This document shows, one piece after another, positions 17,343-26,082 of a stretch of 39,087 bases of DNA. This DNA comes from CAUZSH01 sp963582935. GTDB taxonomy: Bacteria; Pseudomonadota; Gammaproteobacteria; Francisellales; Francisellaceae. The stretch covers positions 1 to 39,087 of the forward strand of contig CAUZSH010000006.1 of the NCBI GenBank assembly GCA_963582935.1, read 5' to 3'. Both the position numbers and the translations under genes were made by a program. A model generated the notes under the pieces. It was given only the letters and a program-made list of their open reading frames with translations, was not told the DNA's origin and made no database searches. Position 1 is the stretch's first letter. The number at the start of each line of letters is the position of its first letter.

Positions 17343-18177
17343 GCAAAAAAACACTCGTGTTGCGTTCCAAGGCGAACTAGGAGCCTATTCACAAGAAGCA
17401 CTATTAAAGCATTTTAAAAAAAACACCGTTGCCGTGCCCAGCCAAGATTTCGCTTTGATCTTAGAAAGGGTGATCAATGACGAGGTGGACTATGCTATTC
17501 TTCCCGTTGAAAACTCTCTTGCAGGCTCGGTCATTCCAGCCTATGACGAACTAATCAAGTTTGATCTCCGCATTCAATATGAGGTGATTCTTAAAGTAAA
17601 ACATTGCTTATTAACCTTGCCAGAACAAAATACCCAAGCCCTACAAAAAGTCTATTCCCACCCTCAAGCCTTAGCGCAGTGCAGCCACCATTGCAAGCAA
17701 CTCAACATAACACCACATCCCTTTCAAGATACTGCAGGTGCCGCTAAATATATTAGCGAAAATAAAATAGAAAATGTCGCAGCCATCGCCAGTGAGCTGG
17801 CTGCTGAGATCTATGGTTTGCAAATTGTGCGGAAAAACTTTGAAGATGAAAGCTTTAACTTTACTCGATTTTTTGTCATGGCAAAAAATGACACGGCTGT
17901 TTTTGACCACACAAAAACCTATAAAACTTCCATCATTTTTGCCACTCGACATCAACCTAATGCGCTGGTTGAAGTGTTAAACTGCTTATCCAACAATGGT
18001 ATTAACCTTACTAAAATTGAATCTCGCCCTACACGACATCGCGCGTGGGATTATTTGTTTTTTGTGGATTTTATGGGGCATGAAGATGAAACGCATGTGC
18101 AAAAGGCATTTTTATCCTTACTAAAACACACCTCACTTTTAAAGGTGTTGGGTTCTTATCAAAGTGAGGTCGTTTAA
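17335..18177 (+). CDS. pheA: Prephenate dehydratase
   Basis: 280 residues. The enzyme converts prephenate to phenylpyruvate in phenylalanine synthesis. The catalytic domain (5-185) starts with VAFQGELGAYSQEA and has PVENSLAGSVIPAYDEL and the active-site TRF in FNFTRFFVMAK. The C-terminal ACT domain (about 200-275) has NALVEVLNCLSNNGINLTKI and ESRP, the phenylalanine-binding feedback site. There is no chorismate mutase domain, so this is the monofunctional form. AGAGG lies nine bases before the ATG. It is the last gene of the DUF3301-GST-pheA operon. Confidence 0.93.
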   Translation: MVKQKNTRVAFQGELGAYSQEALLKHFKKNTVAVPSQDFALILERVINDEVDYAILPVENSLAGSVIPAYDELIKFDLRIQYEVILKVKHCLLTLPEQNTQALQKVYSHPQALAQCSHHCKQLNITPHPFQDTAGAAKYISENKIENVAAIASELAAEIYGLQIVRKNFEDESFNFTRFFVMAKNDTAVFDHTKTYKTSIIFATRHQPNALVEVLNCLSNNGINLTKIESRPTRHRAWDYLFFVDFMGHEDETHVQKAFLSLLKHTSLLKVLGSYQSEVV

Positions 18178-18207
18178 ATTTCACGCAATATTATTTTTTC
18201 AGATCTA

Positions 18208-18288
18208 TCACATACAACGAAAATCGTAAACAACACAAGGTAGGGTAATCCCCCGAATAAAAGAGGTACTTAAAAGTAGATTTTCCAT
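18208..18288 (-). CDS. Possible 26-residue peptide with strong ribosome binding site
   Basis: An ATG at 18288 is preceded by AGGAGG (18296-18301) at ideal spacing. It opens 26 codons, roughly MENLLLSTSFIRGIT followed by LPCVVYDFRCM, then TGA. The Shine-Dalgarno sequence is among the strongest in the window. The peptide matches nothing recognised. It lies downstream of the truncated IS3 orfA on the same strand and could simply be a leftover of IS or flanking sequence. Confidence 0.3.
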   Translation of the reverse strand: MENLLLSTSFIRGITLPCVVYDFRCM

Positions 18289-18316
18289 TAAACGTCCTCC
18301 TCTATCCTTGTCAGTA

Positions 18317-18481
18317 TTAGAAGCCATGCTTGCAATTTATACCTAGATTATCAGATATTACCTTGTAGGTCTCATCTGACTTAACTGCCTCACGCTTGAA
18401 CTCTCCTGTGCGCCTTGTATGTGTCATTTTTTATTCCTCAATTCTGGGTTGGTGATTGTCCCAAATTGGAGGGGTAGGTCA
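18317..18481 (-). mobile_element. Left end of an IS3-family element with truncated orfA
   Basis: Read on the minus strand, the 25-base terminal repeat (18481 to 18457, beginning TGACCTACCCCTCC) is followed by an ATG at 18427. The 36-codon frame MTHTRRTGEFKREAVKSD... is typical of the N-terminus of IS3-family OrfA helix-turn-helix proteins. It stops early, at 18317, shortly after DNLGIN where the family would continue, so the element is cut there. The terminal repeat matches the one at 18626-18650 at 21 of 25 positions. Confidence 0.65.
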
Positions 18482-18650
18482 GAAAATTACCGAACAAGAG
18501 AAGAGGAAAAATCATCAACATTTGGATATATCGAAGCTTACTATAATACAAAAAGGAAACATTCAACGATAAACTACAAGACTCCTAGAGAGTTTGAATA
18601 TATGATGAAATCTCAATTACAAAAGTGTCCCAATTTGACGGGGTAGCTCA
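18482..18650 (+). mobile_element. Right end of an IS3-family element with the last codons of orfB
   Basis: The plus-strand frame from about 18486 to 18646 gives YRTREEEKSSTFGYIEAYYN followed by TKRKHSTINYKTPREFEYM. This is the C-terminal end of an IS3-family DDE transposase (OrfB). Its stop codon lies inside the terminal repeat TGTCCCAATTTGACGGGG...TCA (18626-18650). All upstream parts of the transposase, including the catalytic DDE region, are missing. The element fragment directly abuts the oppositely oriented left end at 18481. Confidence 0.7.
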
Positions 18651-18704
18651 GTATAAAAAAATTCAGGATTTGGCATACTTGAAAAATTAATGCGGCAGAA
18701 TTCA

Positions 18705-19634
18705 CTAATACAATTTTTGTGGCAAGTCCACTTCACAAATCATACAGCGCACACTACCTCCACCACATTGTTCAATCATTGGGGTGGGCGTATGGATAAG
18801 ATTAGCATGCTTCGCTAAACATTGACGTTGCGATTCGGTAAAGTTTTCATAAGCCGAGGTCGACATTGCCAATACGCGGTTTCCATCTTGACCAGATAGC
18901 TCTATGGCATTCCCACAAAAATGATTCATTTGATCGTAGGAAATATCAATCACTTCTTTGCCTGTTCTAACGAGGCTTGCAAGCACTTCATCTCGCTCAA
19001 AGACATCAGTAATACTCCGAAGACATATCACCACAAAATCATTCCCCATTGCCATCAGTACATTGGTATGATAAATCGCCTTGCCTCGATCATCTTGTGC
19101 AGAAAAAGCGATTGGCCGATAACCCAACAATTCACAAACTCGATTAAGAATATCCTCATGCATTCGCTCACTACGACAGGCATAAGCCAGTTTATTTTGA
19201 TGATCAAAAACAATGCTACCTGTACCTTCAAGATAGCGATTGTAATACTCTTCAAAACTCATATCGATAATTTGGTGTAAGCTCAAATGATGCTGATCCA
19301 CAATCTCCAAAACAATTGCAAGCTCACGTTCTCGGCGACGATTAGGCGCGCACATTGGATACAAGTATACGGAGCCATCTTGATGAAAAGACACCCAGTT
19401 GTTGGGGAAAATAGAATCAGGGGTATTACGTTCCTTTTGGTCTTTCAACACATGCACACGAACCCCAACATCTTGCAGCATTTTCACCACAGATTGAAAT
19501 TCTAACAACGCTTGATTTTGTATTTCCGATTCAATTTTGTCACTTTTTTTCTGAAAAGCATTGGTTTTAGCCGTTTCAAGATTCATGGAAAATGCTGCAG
19601 GATCCACCATAAAAACCAGACTAGATTTCAACAT
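18705..19634 (-). CDS. ctlX: CtlX-type citrulline/arginine-modifying hydrolase
   Basis: 309-residue guanidino-group-modifying enzyme (amidinotransferase / dimethylargininase fold). FPNNWVSFHQDGSVYLYPM and the catalytic cysteine in GGGSVRCMI (C297) match the family named CtlX, linked to citrulline utilisation. A GTG at 19637 is in frame, but AGGAG is correctly spaced only to the ATG at 19634. It follows the arginine deiminase gene by 18 bases in one operon. The likely role is further breakdown of the citrulline made by its neighbour; this is inference from context and family naming. Confidence 0.8.
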   Translation of the reverse strand: MLKSSLVFMVDPAAFSMNLETAKTNAFQKKSDKIESEIQNQALLEFQSVVKMLQDVGVRVHVLKDQKERNTPDSIFPNNWVSFHQDGSVYLYPMCAPNRRRERELAIVLEIVDQHHLSLHQIIDMSFEEYYNRYLEGTGSIVFDHQNKLAYACRSERMHEDILNRVCELLGYRPIAFSAQDDRGKAIYHTNVLMAMGNDFVVICLRSITDVFERDEVLASLVRTGKEVIDISYDQMNHFCGNAIELSGQDGNRVLAMSTSAYENFTESQRQCLAKHANLIHTPTPMIEQCGGGSVRCMICEVDLPQKLY

Positions 19635-19652
19635 CACAAACTCCTGTAAATA

Positions 19653-21188
19653 TTACAAATGGCTTCTGGAAATTGGCATGGTCATACAGTGCGGCCCACC
19701 TCTGGCTCTAGACAATTCTGCACTAGGCAACATTAACAATACCTTTTCAGGAACAGTCTGTGACAAAAATGCTGCAATATCGAAATCTGGGTTTTGACGA
19801 ATCTTTTCAGCAAGAAGGTCAATGACCTCTTTAATCAACACGGGTTTGTAGCCTGCTTTTTCGAACCCTAGTGCCGTATGATCGTTACGATCATAGCCCA
19901 CGACAACCCCTTCTTTGATCGCGGTTACATTACATGAATCTGTCCACTGCTCTCGCTCATCATGCAGCAAATTTCCTTGCGCGGAATAAATAAACTGCAC
20001 CTCTTCAGGTCGGCACCCATAATCATTGCAACTAATGTCCATCAATAAATCTTTAAGACTCGAGATTTTTTTATTTATTTTGTAGTTACCAATATTTCCT
20101 TTGCGGACAAACTGTGAAACCTCCGCAAAATTAGAAGCCTTAGGCACAGGAACACCGAGCTCTTCAAAAATATCAGCACGATTTATATCAATCCCATTAT
20201 GCTCAACTAACTGTTTAAAGAGCACCCAAGTATTACGGCTCACCTGTGTCATCACTGTATCAAGGTGCATCATGGCACGCATACGTGGCAGTTTAACAAT
20301 GGAGATTTTTTTAATCTTACACTGATTCATTTTAAATAAGGTTTGAATCACTTTTTCACAAGCGTATGGCGTCGTTCTTTCTGAAAAACCAATCAATAAA
20401 TGCCCTGGCGCAATCGCCATAACATCACCACCTTCAATCGTGACATCTTGGCTTTCTTGTATTGAAGCTTCCTGTAAAAAAGCATCATGGTCATTCGCAA
20501 TTTCGATCACTTTATCTGGACAACCTTTAAATAAAGCATAATAAGCAATATAACGCGCCAAAATAGACTCACGTTTACGTGACTGTCGTGCCGCTTTACT
20601 TAGCAACAAGTAATCACCAATTGTAATGCCAATATCCCGGGTAAATAAGAAATTTGGGATAGGTGCAAACACCAAACCTGAATCTGAGTCTTTTAAACGC
20701 GTTTCATCCAAAATACCCGTAATTAAAACTCTGGCTAATTGTTTTGGTGAAAGTTCTTTAGGGTCGGCCAAGTACTCCTGAATCACATGCCGCGTGCCCT
20801 CTATCGCACAAACTGAGGCCACAAGTTGTAAGCGAATAAGAGGTTCAGCCAACACATCTGCCAATAATTCTTCCGTATCTATCACTTTATTGGAACTGAT
20901 AAAATCAGGAGAATACACCGAAGCCGGTGACGCTTTAGAGGTTAATCCTGACTGTTCTAATTTAATCCATTCCAGCAAAACATCTGGATCCATATAGGCT
21001 AAGAGAATTTTACGAAAATATTCATATTCTTTTTGCATACGTTCTAGATGAACGATATCTTCATATAACCACTCTTGTGCCTTAGAGGGAATCACCCCAC
21101 CAATACCCTTATCTGGATAATGAATCAATACTTTATTTAAGGTACCTACTTCTGAATAAACACCGAGCTTTCCAATCTCAATTGCCAT
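19653..21188 (-). CDS. Arginine deiminase family protein, long form
   Basis: 511 residues, about 100 more than ordinary arginine deiminase (ADI). ADI hydrolyses arginine to citrulline and ammonia. N-terminal VYSEVGTLNKVLIHYPDKG and LYEDIVHLERMQKEYEYF match ADI. Guanidinium-binding motifs are FTRD (182-185), EGGD (252-255) and MHLDT (307-311). The nucleophile is C501 in GGPHCM near the C-terminus. GGAG lies about eight bases before the ATG. No arcB, arcC or arcD is present. The adjacent ctlX suggests a pathway that does not use the usual ADI operon. Extra residues lie mainly between the N-terminal motif and FTRD and before the C-terminal Cys loop. Confidence 0.85.
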   Translation of the reverse strand: MAIEIGKLGVYSEVGTLNKVLIHYPDKGIGGVIPSKAQEWLYEDIVHLERMQKEYEYFRKILLAYMDPDVLLEWIKLEQSGLTSKASPASVYSPDFISSNKVIDTEELLADVLAEPLIRLQLVASVCAIEGTRHVIQEYLADPKELSPKQLARVLITGILDETRLKDSDSGLVFAPIPNFLFTRDIGITIGDYLLLSKAARQSRKRESILARYIAYYALFKGCPDKVIEIANDHDAFLQEASIQESQDVTIEGGDVMAIAPGHLLIGFSERTTPYACEKVIQTLFKMNQCKIKKISIVKLPRMRAMMHLDTVMTQVSRNTWVLFKQLVEHNGIDINRADIFEELGVPVPKASNFAEVSQFVRKGNIGNYKINKKISSLKDLLMDISCNDYGCRPEEVQFIYSAQGNLLHDEREQWTDSCNVTAIKEGVVVGYDRNDHTALGFEKAGYKPVLIKEVIDLLAEKIRQNPDFDIAAFLSQTVPEKVLLMLPSAELSRARGGPHCMTMPISRSHL

Positions 21189-21331
21189 AACTGCACTCCA
21201 TTACGCACTAATCTTCATTTATTGTCATCTAAACAAAATATGACGACTCTCAACTAAGAAGATGGTATTAGCCAAGAAAAATAAGTTCGTGTTACAATAC
21301 AAGGAAAGTTACTGAATATCTAGAATCATCC

Positions 21332-22828
21332 ATGCAAATTTATCTAGGCAAACACGCAACCGAAACCCCTCACAAAACCGCTTTGGTTTTTCAAAATCAA
21401 GCATATACCTATAAATGGCTACAAAAACAGACGGGGTTGACAGCTGAGTTTTTAAAGTCTCAACACATCCAAACATTGGCTTTTTGCACTTTTAATTCAC
21501 CCGTAAATGTTTTGTGCTATCTTGGCGCATGGCAAGCGGGAATACATGCTTTTCCCATTAATCCAAGGTATATTGATTACGAGCTCGCAAAATTGCTCAC
21601 CGAATTTGCACCCGATGCCATTGTTATTGAGTTCTCACGAGCAACCGATTTACTTATAAGCACTTGTAAACAGTACAAGATAACCTTAATTACCGTGAAT
21701 GATGATAATCCTATGCGGGGGGATTTTTGGCAAAAAATATCCACCTCTAAAGCCACCATACAAAAAGAAAGAATAAACCCTACAGAGTCCTATACCTATC
21801 ACCTTACTTCAGGTGCAATGGGACATTCTAAAGCGGCTATTCACTCTTTAGCGCAAATAACAGAGTATGCTAAAAATAGAGCTGTAGATATGTCTTTTAA
21901 TGCAGATGATGTTTTATTAATTTCGCTTTCCCTTAATCATGCTTTTAGCTTTTCATACCAACTATTGCCAGGTTTGGCATTAGGATTAACCATGCATTTA
22001 CAACCCAAATTTTCTGAAGTTGAAACCTTTAATATAATCGTCAATAATCCTATTACCAGCATTGCGCTACTGCCTAACATGACTTATATGCTTGCTCTTT
22101 ATGCTGAAAAGCAATCAAAATTCACCCATGTTATGCGTTTACCACTTGTGGCTGGTGACGCCTTACCTGCAGCATTTATGACTAAATTTACCAAAGTATT
22201 TCATGTAACACTTTACCAAGGAATTGGTATGACTGAAGTTTTTGGTTATGCACAAAATACCCCCACACACTTGAATTCACAATCCACAGGGCGTTTATTT
22301 GACTCGGTTAAAGTAGAGATCAGAAATGAACATAATGAGATTATATCTGCTGGAGAAATAGGAAATATTTTTTTACAAAATGAAGCCACTCCTAGAGCAT
22401 ACCTGCAACAACCAGAACTCAGTCAAAAAGATCTTGCAAATGGTTGGGTCAATACAGGGGATATCGGATATATAGACGAAAATAGAAACTTTTTTTTCTT
22501 AGGCCGTAAAAAACAAATCATCATACACAGTGGATCAAATATATCACCTATTGAGGTTGAAAATGCACTTTATCAACACAAGTCAATCATACAAGCTGCT
22601 GTTGTAGGCAAAAATGATCCCATATTTGGACAAGTAGTGTGGGCATATGTGGTACTTGATAATAAAGGTAGTATGGATGAAAAAAACGTTATTCAACACT
22701 GTACCCATTACCTATCAACCTATAAAATTCCTGAAAAGGTTCACTTTGTTGAAACTTTACCATTAAACGCCACAGGAAAAGTTGATCGCTTTCAATTACA
22801 AGATATAGCAAATAAAACAGCGACATAA
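21332..22828 (+). CDS. Adenylate-forming acyl/aryl ligase (AMP-binding)
   Basis: 498-residue member of the ANL superfamily, which activates carboxylic acids as adenylates and then usually thioesters. The phosphate-binding loop is TSGAMGHSK (159-167). GMTE (299-302), NTGD (374-377) and GRKK (391-394) are present, and the catalytic lysine is K483 in TGKVDR. It stands one base ahead of the pabBC gene, so it is the first gene of a 4-aminobenzoate operon; the substrate may be an aryl acid, but fatty acids cannot be excluded. A possible -10 box TACAAT lies at 21293-21298. No carrier protein is nearby. Confidence 0.85.
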   Translation: MQIYLGKHATETPHKTALVFQNQAYTYKWLQKQTGLTAEFLKSQHIQTLAFCTFNSPVNVLCYLGAWQAGIHAFPINPRYIDYELAKLLTEFAPDAIVIEFSRATDLLISTCKQYKITLITVNDDNPMRGDFWQKISTSKATIQKERINPTESYTYHLTSGAMGHSKAAIHSLAQITEYAKNRAVDMSFNADDVLLISLSLNHAFSFSYQLLPGLALGLTMHLQPKFSEVETFNIIVNNPITSIALLPNMTYMLALYAEKQSKFTHVMRLPLVAGDALPAAFMTKFTKVFHVTLYQGIGMTEVFGYAQNTPTHLNSQSTGRLFDSVKVEIRNEHNEIISAGEIGNIFLQNEATPRAYLQQPELSQKDLANGWVNTGDIGYIDENRNFFFLGRKKQIIIHSGSNISPIEVENALYQHKSIIQAAVVGKNDPIFGQVVWAYVVLDNKGSMDEKNVIQHCTHYLSTYKIPEKVHFVETLPLNATGKVDRFQLQDIANKTAT

Positions 22829-22829
22829 T

Positions 22830-24638
22830 ATGAGCCCTTTTTCACTCTTAGAAAACACCTTTGACCCAGATGGCACATCTTCTTATTACACAGAGCCCGT
22901 ATGTGAAATTAAAGCAACACAAGCACGTGAGATCCCTGAAGCTTTTACAGCCCTCGACACTTGCCATACAGAAGGTTTATATCTTGTTGGCTATATGAGT
23001 TATGAGTTAGGATATGTTTTATATCCTCAACTCAATCACCTATTAAAAAACCAAAATGATGCCGTACTATTGCATTTTATTGCCTATAAAAATAAACAAG
23101 ATATCCCGCACACACAATTAGAAAGCATCCTGTCAAACCCCAATCATGGCACACAACAAATTGATCTACTCTGCTTTAAGCAAAGCTATCAAGACTACAA
23201 AACGGCCTTGAAAAAAGTAAATAAGAAGCTTATTAATGGGGAAAGTTACCAAATTAACTACACTTCGCAATACACGTTTGAATATCCAGGTAGCCCCCTT
23301 GAGTTATATTTTTCACTTAGAAAACAACAACTTGCTAGATTTTGTGCTTATTTGCCTTTCGCCCCAACCACCGTGATTTCCTTCTCACCTGAGTTGTTTT
23401 TTAAAAAATCCAAGTACCTTCTCACAGTGAAACCCATGAAAGGCACATACCCTCGATCAGATGAGCCCGCTCAAGATTTAAAAAATAGACAGGCACTGTT
23501 AAAGGATAAAAAAGTTCAATCCGAAAACCTAATTATTGTTGACCTCCTGCGTAACGATCTATCAAAAATAGCGCAAACAGGTACGGTGAAGGTTAAACGA
23601 CTCTTTGAAGCCGAAACTTATAAAACACTTTATCAAATGACCTCAACCATTGAAGCTGAGTGCCCAGAATCATTGTCCTTCAAGTCCATTATTAAGGCAC
23701 TTTTTCCTTGCGGGTCGATCACAGGTGCCCCTAAATTACGCACAATGAAAGCTATTCATTCCATAGAAAATCAACCTAGAGGCATTTATACTGGTGCCAT
23801 TGGATCAATACAACCAAATGGTGATTTATGTTTCAGCGTTGCGATTCGTACGATCGCATTAAAAGATAAGCAAGCCACTTTGGGTGTGGGTGCTGGCATT
23901 ACGATAGAGTCTAATACCGAAGAAGAGTGGCATGAAATGCATCTCAAAGCAAAATATCTACGAACACTCTATCAACCTAGCTTTGAAATCATTGAAGCAC
24001 TTCATTATCAAAAACAACAGGGATTTACACGTTTACAAGAACATCTTTCCCGTTTACACAACACCGTTGATACCCTTGCATTTCAAGCACACGGACTTCA
24101 CCCTAAAACGAAACTCCAACAGTATGTTCATAAACACATAGAGAATGATCAGTGCTATAAAATTAGAATTGCTGTAGGTTACCATGGGAACATCTCTATA
24201 ACCCACACATGTATCCCTGATAAAATCGATAAAATTCAGCCCATAAACTTTACACTTTGCAGCCATTGCATTGATAAAAATAATATTCTATTTCAATATA
24301 AAACCACCTCTAAAAGCACACGTAAATTTATGGACGAAAATTTTGTCATGACAAAAAAACGTCTTCCTAATATCGATACACTATTATTTAAAAACCAAGA
24401 TCAGAACCTTACTGAAACACTCTATCATAATTTAATTATCGAAATTAAAGGTGTGGCTTACACACCACCGGTATTAGATGGTTTACTTCCAGGTGTCTAC
24501 AGATCTCAGCTTCTCAACAATAAAAAAGTGATTGAAAAATCACTCAAGCTCTCAGACTTACAGCAAGCAGAAAAGATATGGCTCTGTAATGATGTCCGAG
24601 GATTAGTCCCTGCGATTTATATTGAGGAGAATTTATAA
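22830..24638 (+). CDS. pabB: Fused aminodeoxychorismate synthase component I / aminodeoxychorismate lyase
   Basis: 602-residue fusion. Residues 1-385 are PabB: KPMKGTYPR (201-209; the lysine marks aminodeoxychorismate rather than anthranilate synthase), DLLRND (238-243) and PCGSITGAPK (293-302). Residues about 385-602 are PabC, a PLP class IV enzyme, with catalytic K491 in YKTTSKSTRKFMDE and YTPPVLDGLLPGVYR. Together with PabA it turns chorismate and glutamine into 4-aminobenzoate, normally for folate. The gene starts one base after the ligase stop. Its TAA overlaps the pabA ATG (TAATG), which implies coupled translation. Confidence 0.92.
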   Translation: MSPFSLLENTFDPDGTSSYYTEPVCEIKATQAREIPEAFTALDTCHTEGLYLVGYMSYELGYVLYPQLNHLLKNQNDAVLLHFIAYKNKQDIPHTQLESILSNPNHGTQQIDLLCFKQSYQDYKTALKKVNKKLINGESYQINYTSQYTFEYPGSPLELYFSLRKQQLARFCAYLPFAPTTVISFSPELFFKKSKYLLTVKPMKGTYPRSDEPAQDLKNRQALLKDKKVQSENLIIVDLLRNDLSKIAQTGTVKVKRLFEAETYKTLYQMTSTIEAECPESLSFKSIIKALFPCGSITGAPKLRTMKAIHSIENQPRGIYTGAIGSIQPNGDLCFSVAIRTIALKDKQATLGVGAGITIESNTEEEWHEMHLKAKYLRTLYQPSFEIIEALHYQKQQGFTRLQEHLSRLHNTVDTLAFQAHGLHPKTKLQQYVHKHIENDQCYKIRIAVGYHGNISITHTCIPDKIDKIQPINFTLCSHCIDKNNILFQYKTTSKSTRKFMDENFVMTKKRLPNIDTLLFKNQDQNLTETLYHNLIIEIKGVAYTPPVLDGLLPGVYRSQLLNNKKVIEKSLKLSDLQQAEKIWLCNDVRGLVPAIYIEENL

Positions 24639-25222
24639 TGGTCATTATGATCGATCACTATGATTCGTTTTCAAATATGATTAAGGACTATATAGAGCAA
24701 CTAGGCTTTAATATATTAATGATCCCTACGGATCAGGTAGATCTTCAACGTATTAAAAAATATCAACCCACGCATATTATACTGGGACCAGGACCTGGGC
24801 ACCCAGAAGATGCCTCAGTCTCCATGATGCATCAAATCATTTCACGGTTTGCAAATAAATACCCCATACTCGGTATATGTCTAGGGCATCAAGTTATCGC
24901 AAGCTATTATGGCGCGAAAGTTATTCATGCTGAGAAAATCATGCATGGGAAGATTTCTAGAATTCAGCATAATGGTGATTGCTTATTTGAATCTATACCG
25001 ACATCTTTTTCTGTTACGCGCTACCACTCGTTAATGGTCTCACCAGATAATTTCCCAGAGTCACTTTCTATCACCGCAACTAATAAAACGAAAAACACCT
25101 TTGAAATCATGTCGTTACGAAAAAAAAATATCGCTATATGGGGGGTACAATTTCATCCAGAAGCTGCCCTCACAGAGCATGGACTAAAAATATTATCTAA
25201 CTTTTTATCTCAAAATATTTAA
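24638..25222 (+). CDS. pabA: Aminodeoxychorismate synthase glutamine amidotransferase
   Basis: 194-residue class I glutamine amidotransferase that supplies ammonia to PabB. Motifs: DHYDSFSNM (6-14), LGPGPGHPEDA, the nucleophile C81 in LGICLGHQ, and the H173/E175 dyad in GVQFHPEAA. The same fold serves anthranilate synthase (TrpG). The overlapping pabB-pabC gene makes PABA the specific role here, but a shared subunit is possible because no trpG is in the window. It converges on prmC with a 4-bp overlap. Confidence 0.92.
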   Translation: MVIMIDHYDSFSNMIKDYIEQLGFNILMIPTDQVDLQRIKKYQPTHIILGPGPGHPEDASVSMMHQIISRFANKYPILGICLGHQVIASYYGAKVIHAEKIMHGKISRIQHNGDCLFESIPTSFSVTRYHSLMVSPDNFPESLSITATNKTKNTFEIMSLRKKNIAIWGVQFHPEAALTEHGLKILSNFLSQNI

Positions 25223-26082
25223 TCATTATTGCCAATTTTAGCGTAGGTCACCCGACAATGCCCTGATAAATCATCAGCATGTTCAATATTTATAAATCCA
25301 TATTTTTCAAACAATAAGTTTACCTCTTTGCCTTGCTGAAAACCATGCTCAATAAAGAGATACCCATTAAGGTTTAATTGATGTTTGGCACCAGAGATAA
25401 TCAACTCAATGTCTTTTAGACCACCACTATCCGATAATAATGCCAGCAGTGGTTCATGTTGTTTCACGTTTTCACAGAGAAAGGGATCATTTTGAGCAAT
25501 GTAAGGGGGGTTAGAGGTAATCACATCAAAAGTCATCGTAGAATCAATATCACCATACCAATTACTTTGAAGTAATGTGACATTCTTAAGCTGATAAAAA
25601 TCTCTATTTTCTATCGCAATGAGAAGGGCAGACTCAGATATGTCTACCGCTAAAATATCCCAATGAGCGCACTCAGATGCTAATGCTAATGCGATGGCTC
25701 CGCTACCTGTACCAAGATCCAAACAGTTTAATTTATTTTGTGAAGAGCATATTTTTAAAACAGCCTCCACCAAAGTTTCAGTGTCTGCTCTTGGAACAAG
25801 CACAGCAGGCGATACTTTTAAACGTAAACCCCAAAAATATTGATATCCAAGAATATAGGCAATCGGTTCGCCTTTTAATCGCCTGTCAAGATGATCTGTA
25901 AACTTTACCATATCATCTGCTGTTACCAGCCTCTCAGGCCACGTTCTTAAATAAGTTTGGTCTACATTAAGTACACCACATAAAAGCCACTCAGCATCTA
26001 ATAGGGCGCTTTCAAAATCATCTAAAAGTCTTTGTTTACCAAATAGGCAAGCACTTTCAATACTGTGCTCCACAGAAGACAT
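25219..26082 (-). CDS. prmC: Peptide chain release factor glutamine methyltransferase
   Basis: 287-residue SAM methyltransferase that modifies the glutamine of the GGQ motif in RF1 and RF2. The N-terminal helical domain (1-80) is followed by LVPRADTETLVEAVL, the SAM motif DLGTGSGAIALALA (122-135) and the catalytic NPPY (191-194). Its ATG overlaps the prfA stop by one base, the classic hemA-prfA-prmC layout. Confidence 0.95.
   Translation of the reverse strand: MSSVEHSIESACLFGKQRLLDDFESALLDAEWLLCGVLNVDQTYLRTWPERLVTADDMVKFTDHLDRRLKGEPIAYILGYQYFWGLRLKVSPAVLVPRADTETLVEAVLKICSSQNKLNCLDLGTGSGAIALALASECAHWDILAVDISESALLIAIENRDFYQLKNVTLLQSNWYGDIDSTMTFDVITSNPPYIAQNDPFLCENVKQHEPLLALLSDSGGLKDIELIISGAKHQLNLNGYLFIEHGFQQGKEVNLLFEKYGFINIEHADDLSGHCRVTYAKIGNND

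Larger units (their letters stand above)
18178..18704. other. Interval with IS3-family debris
   Basis: This 527-base interval separates pheA from the convergent ctlX gene. It holds the two IS fragments and the tiny reading frame listed separately. Nothing functional is recognised in 18178-18205 or 18651-18704. Confidence 0.6.

Noticed and set aside
18457..18650. The pair of similar 25-base repeats as one complete IS or an IS circle junction
   Set aside because: Both repeats point the same way, and the enclosed sequence holds only the end of orfB, so neither an intact element nor a junction fits.
22830..25222. Reading the pabB/pabA pair as trpE/trpG (anthranilate synthase)
   Set aside because: The KPMKGT motif and the fused PLP lyase domain specify aminodeoxychorismate synthesis. 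trpC is more than 10 kb away.
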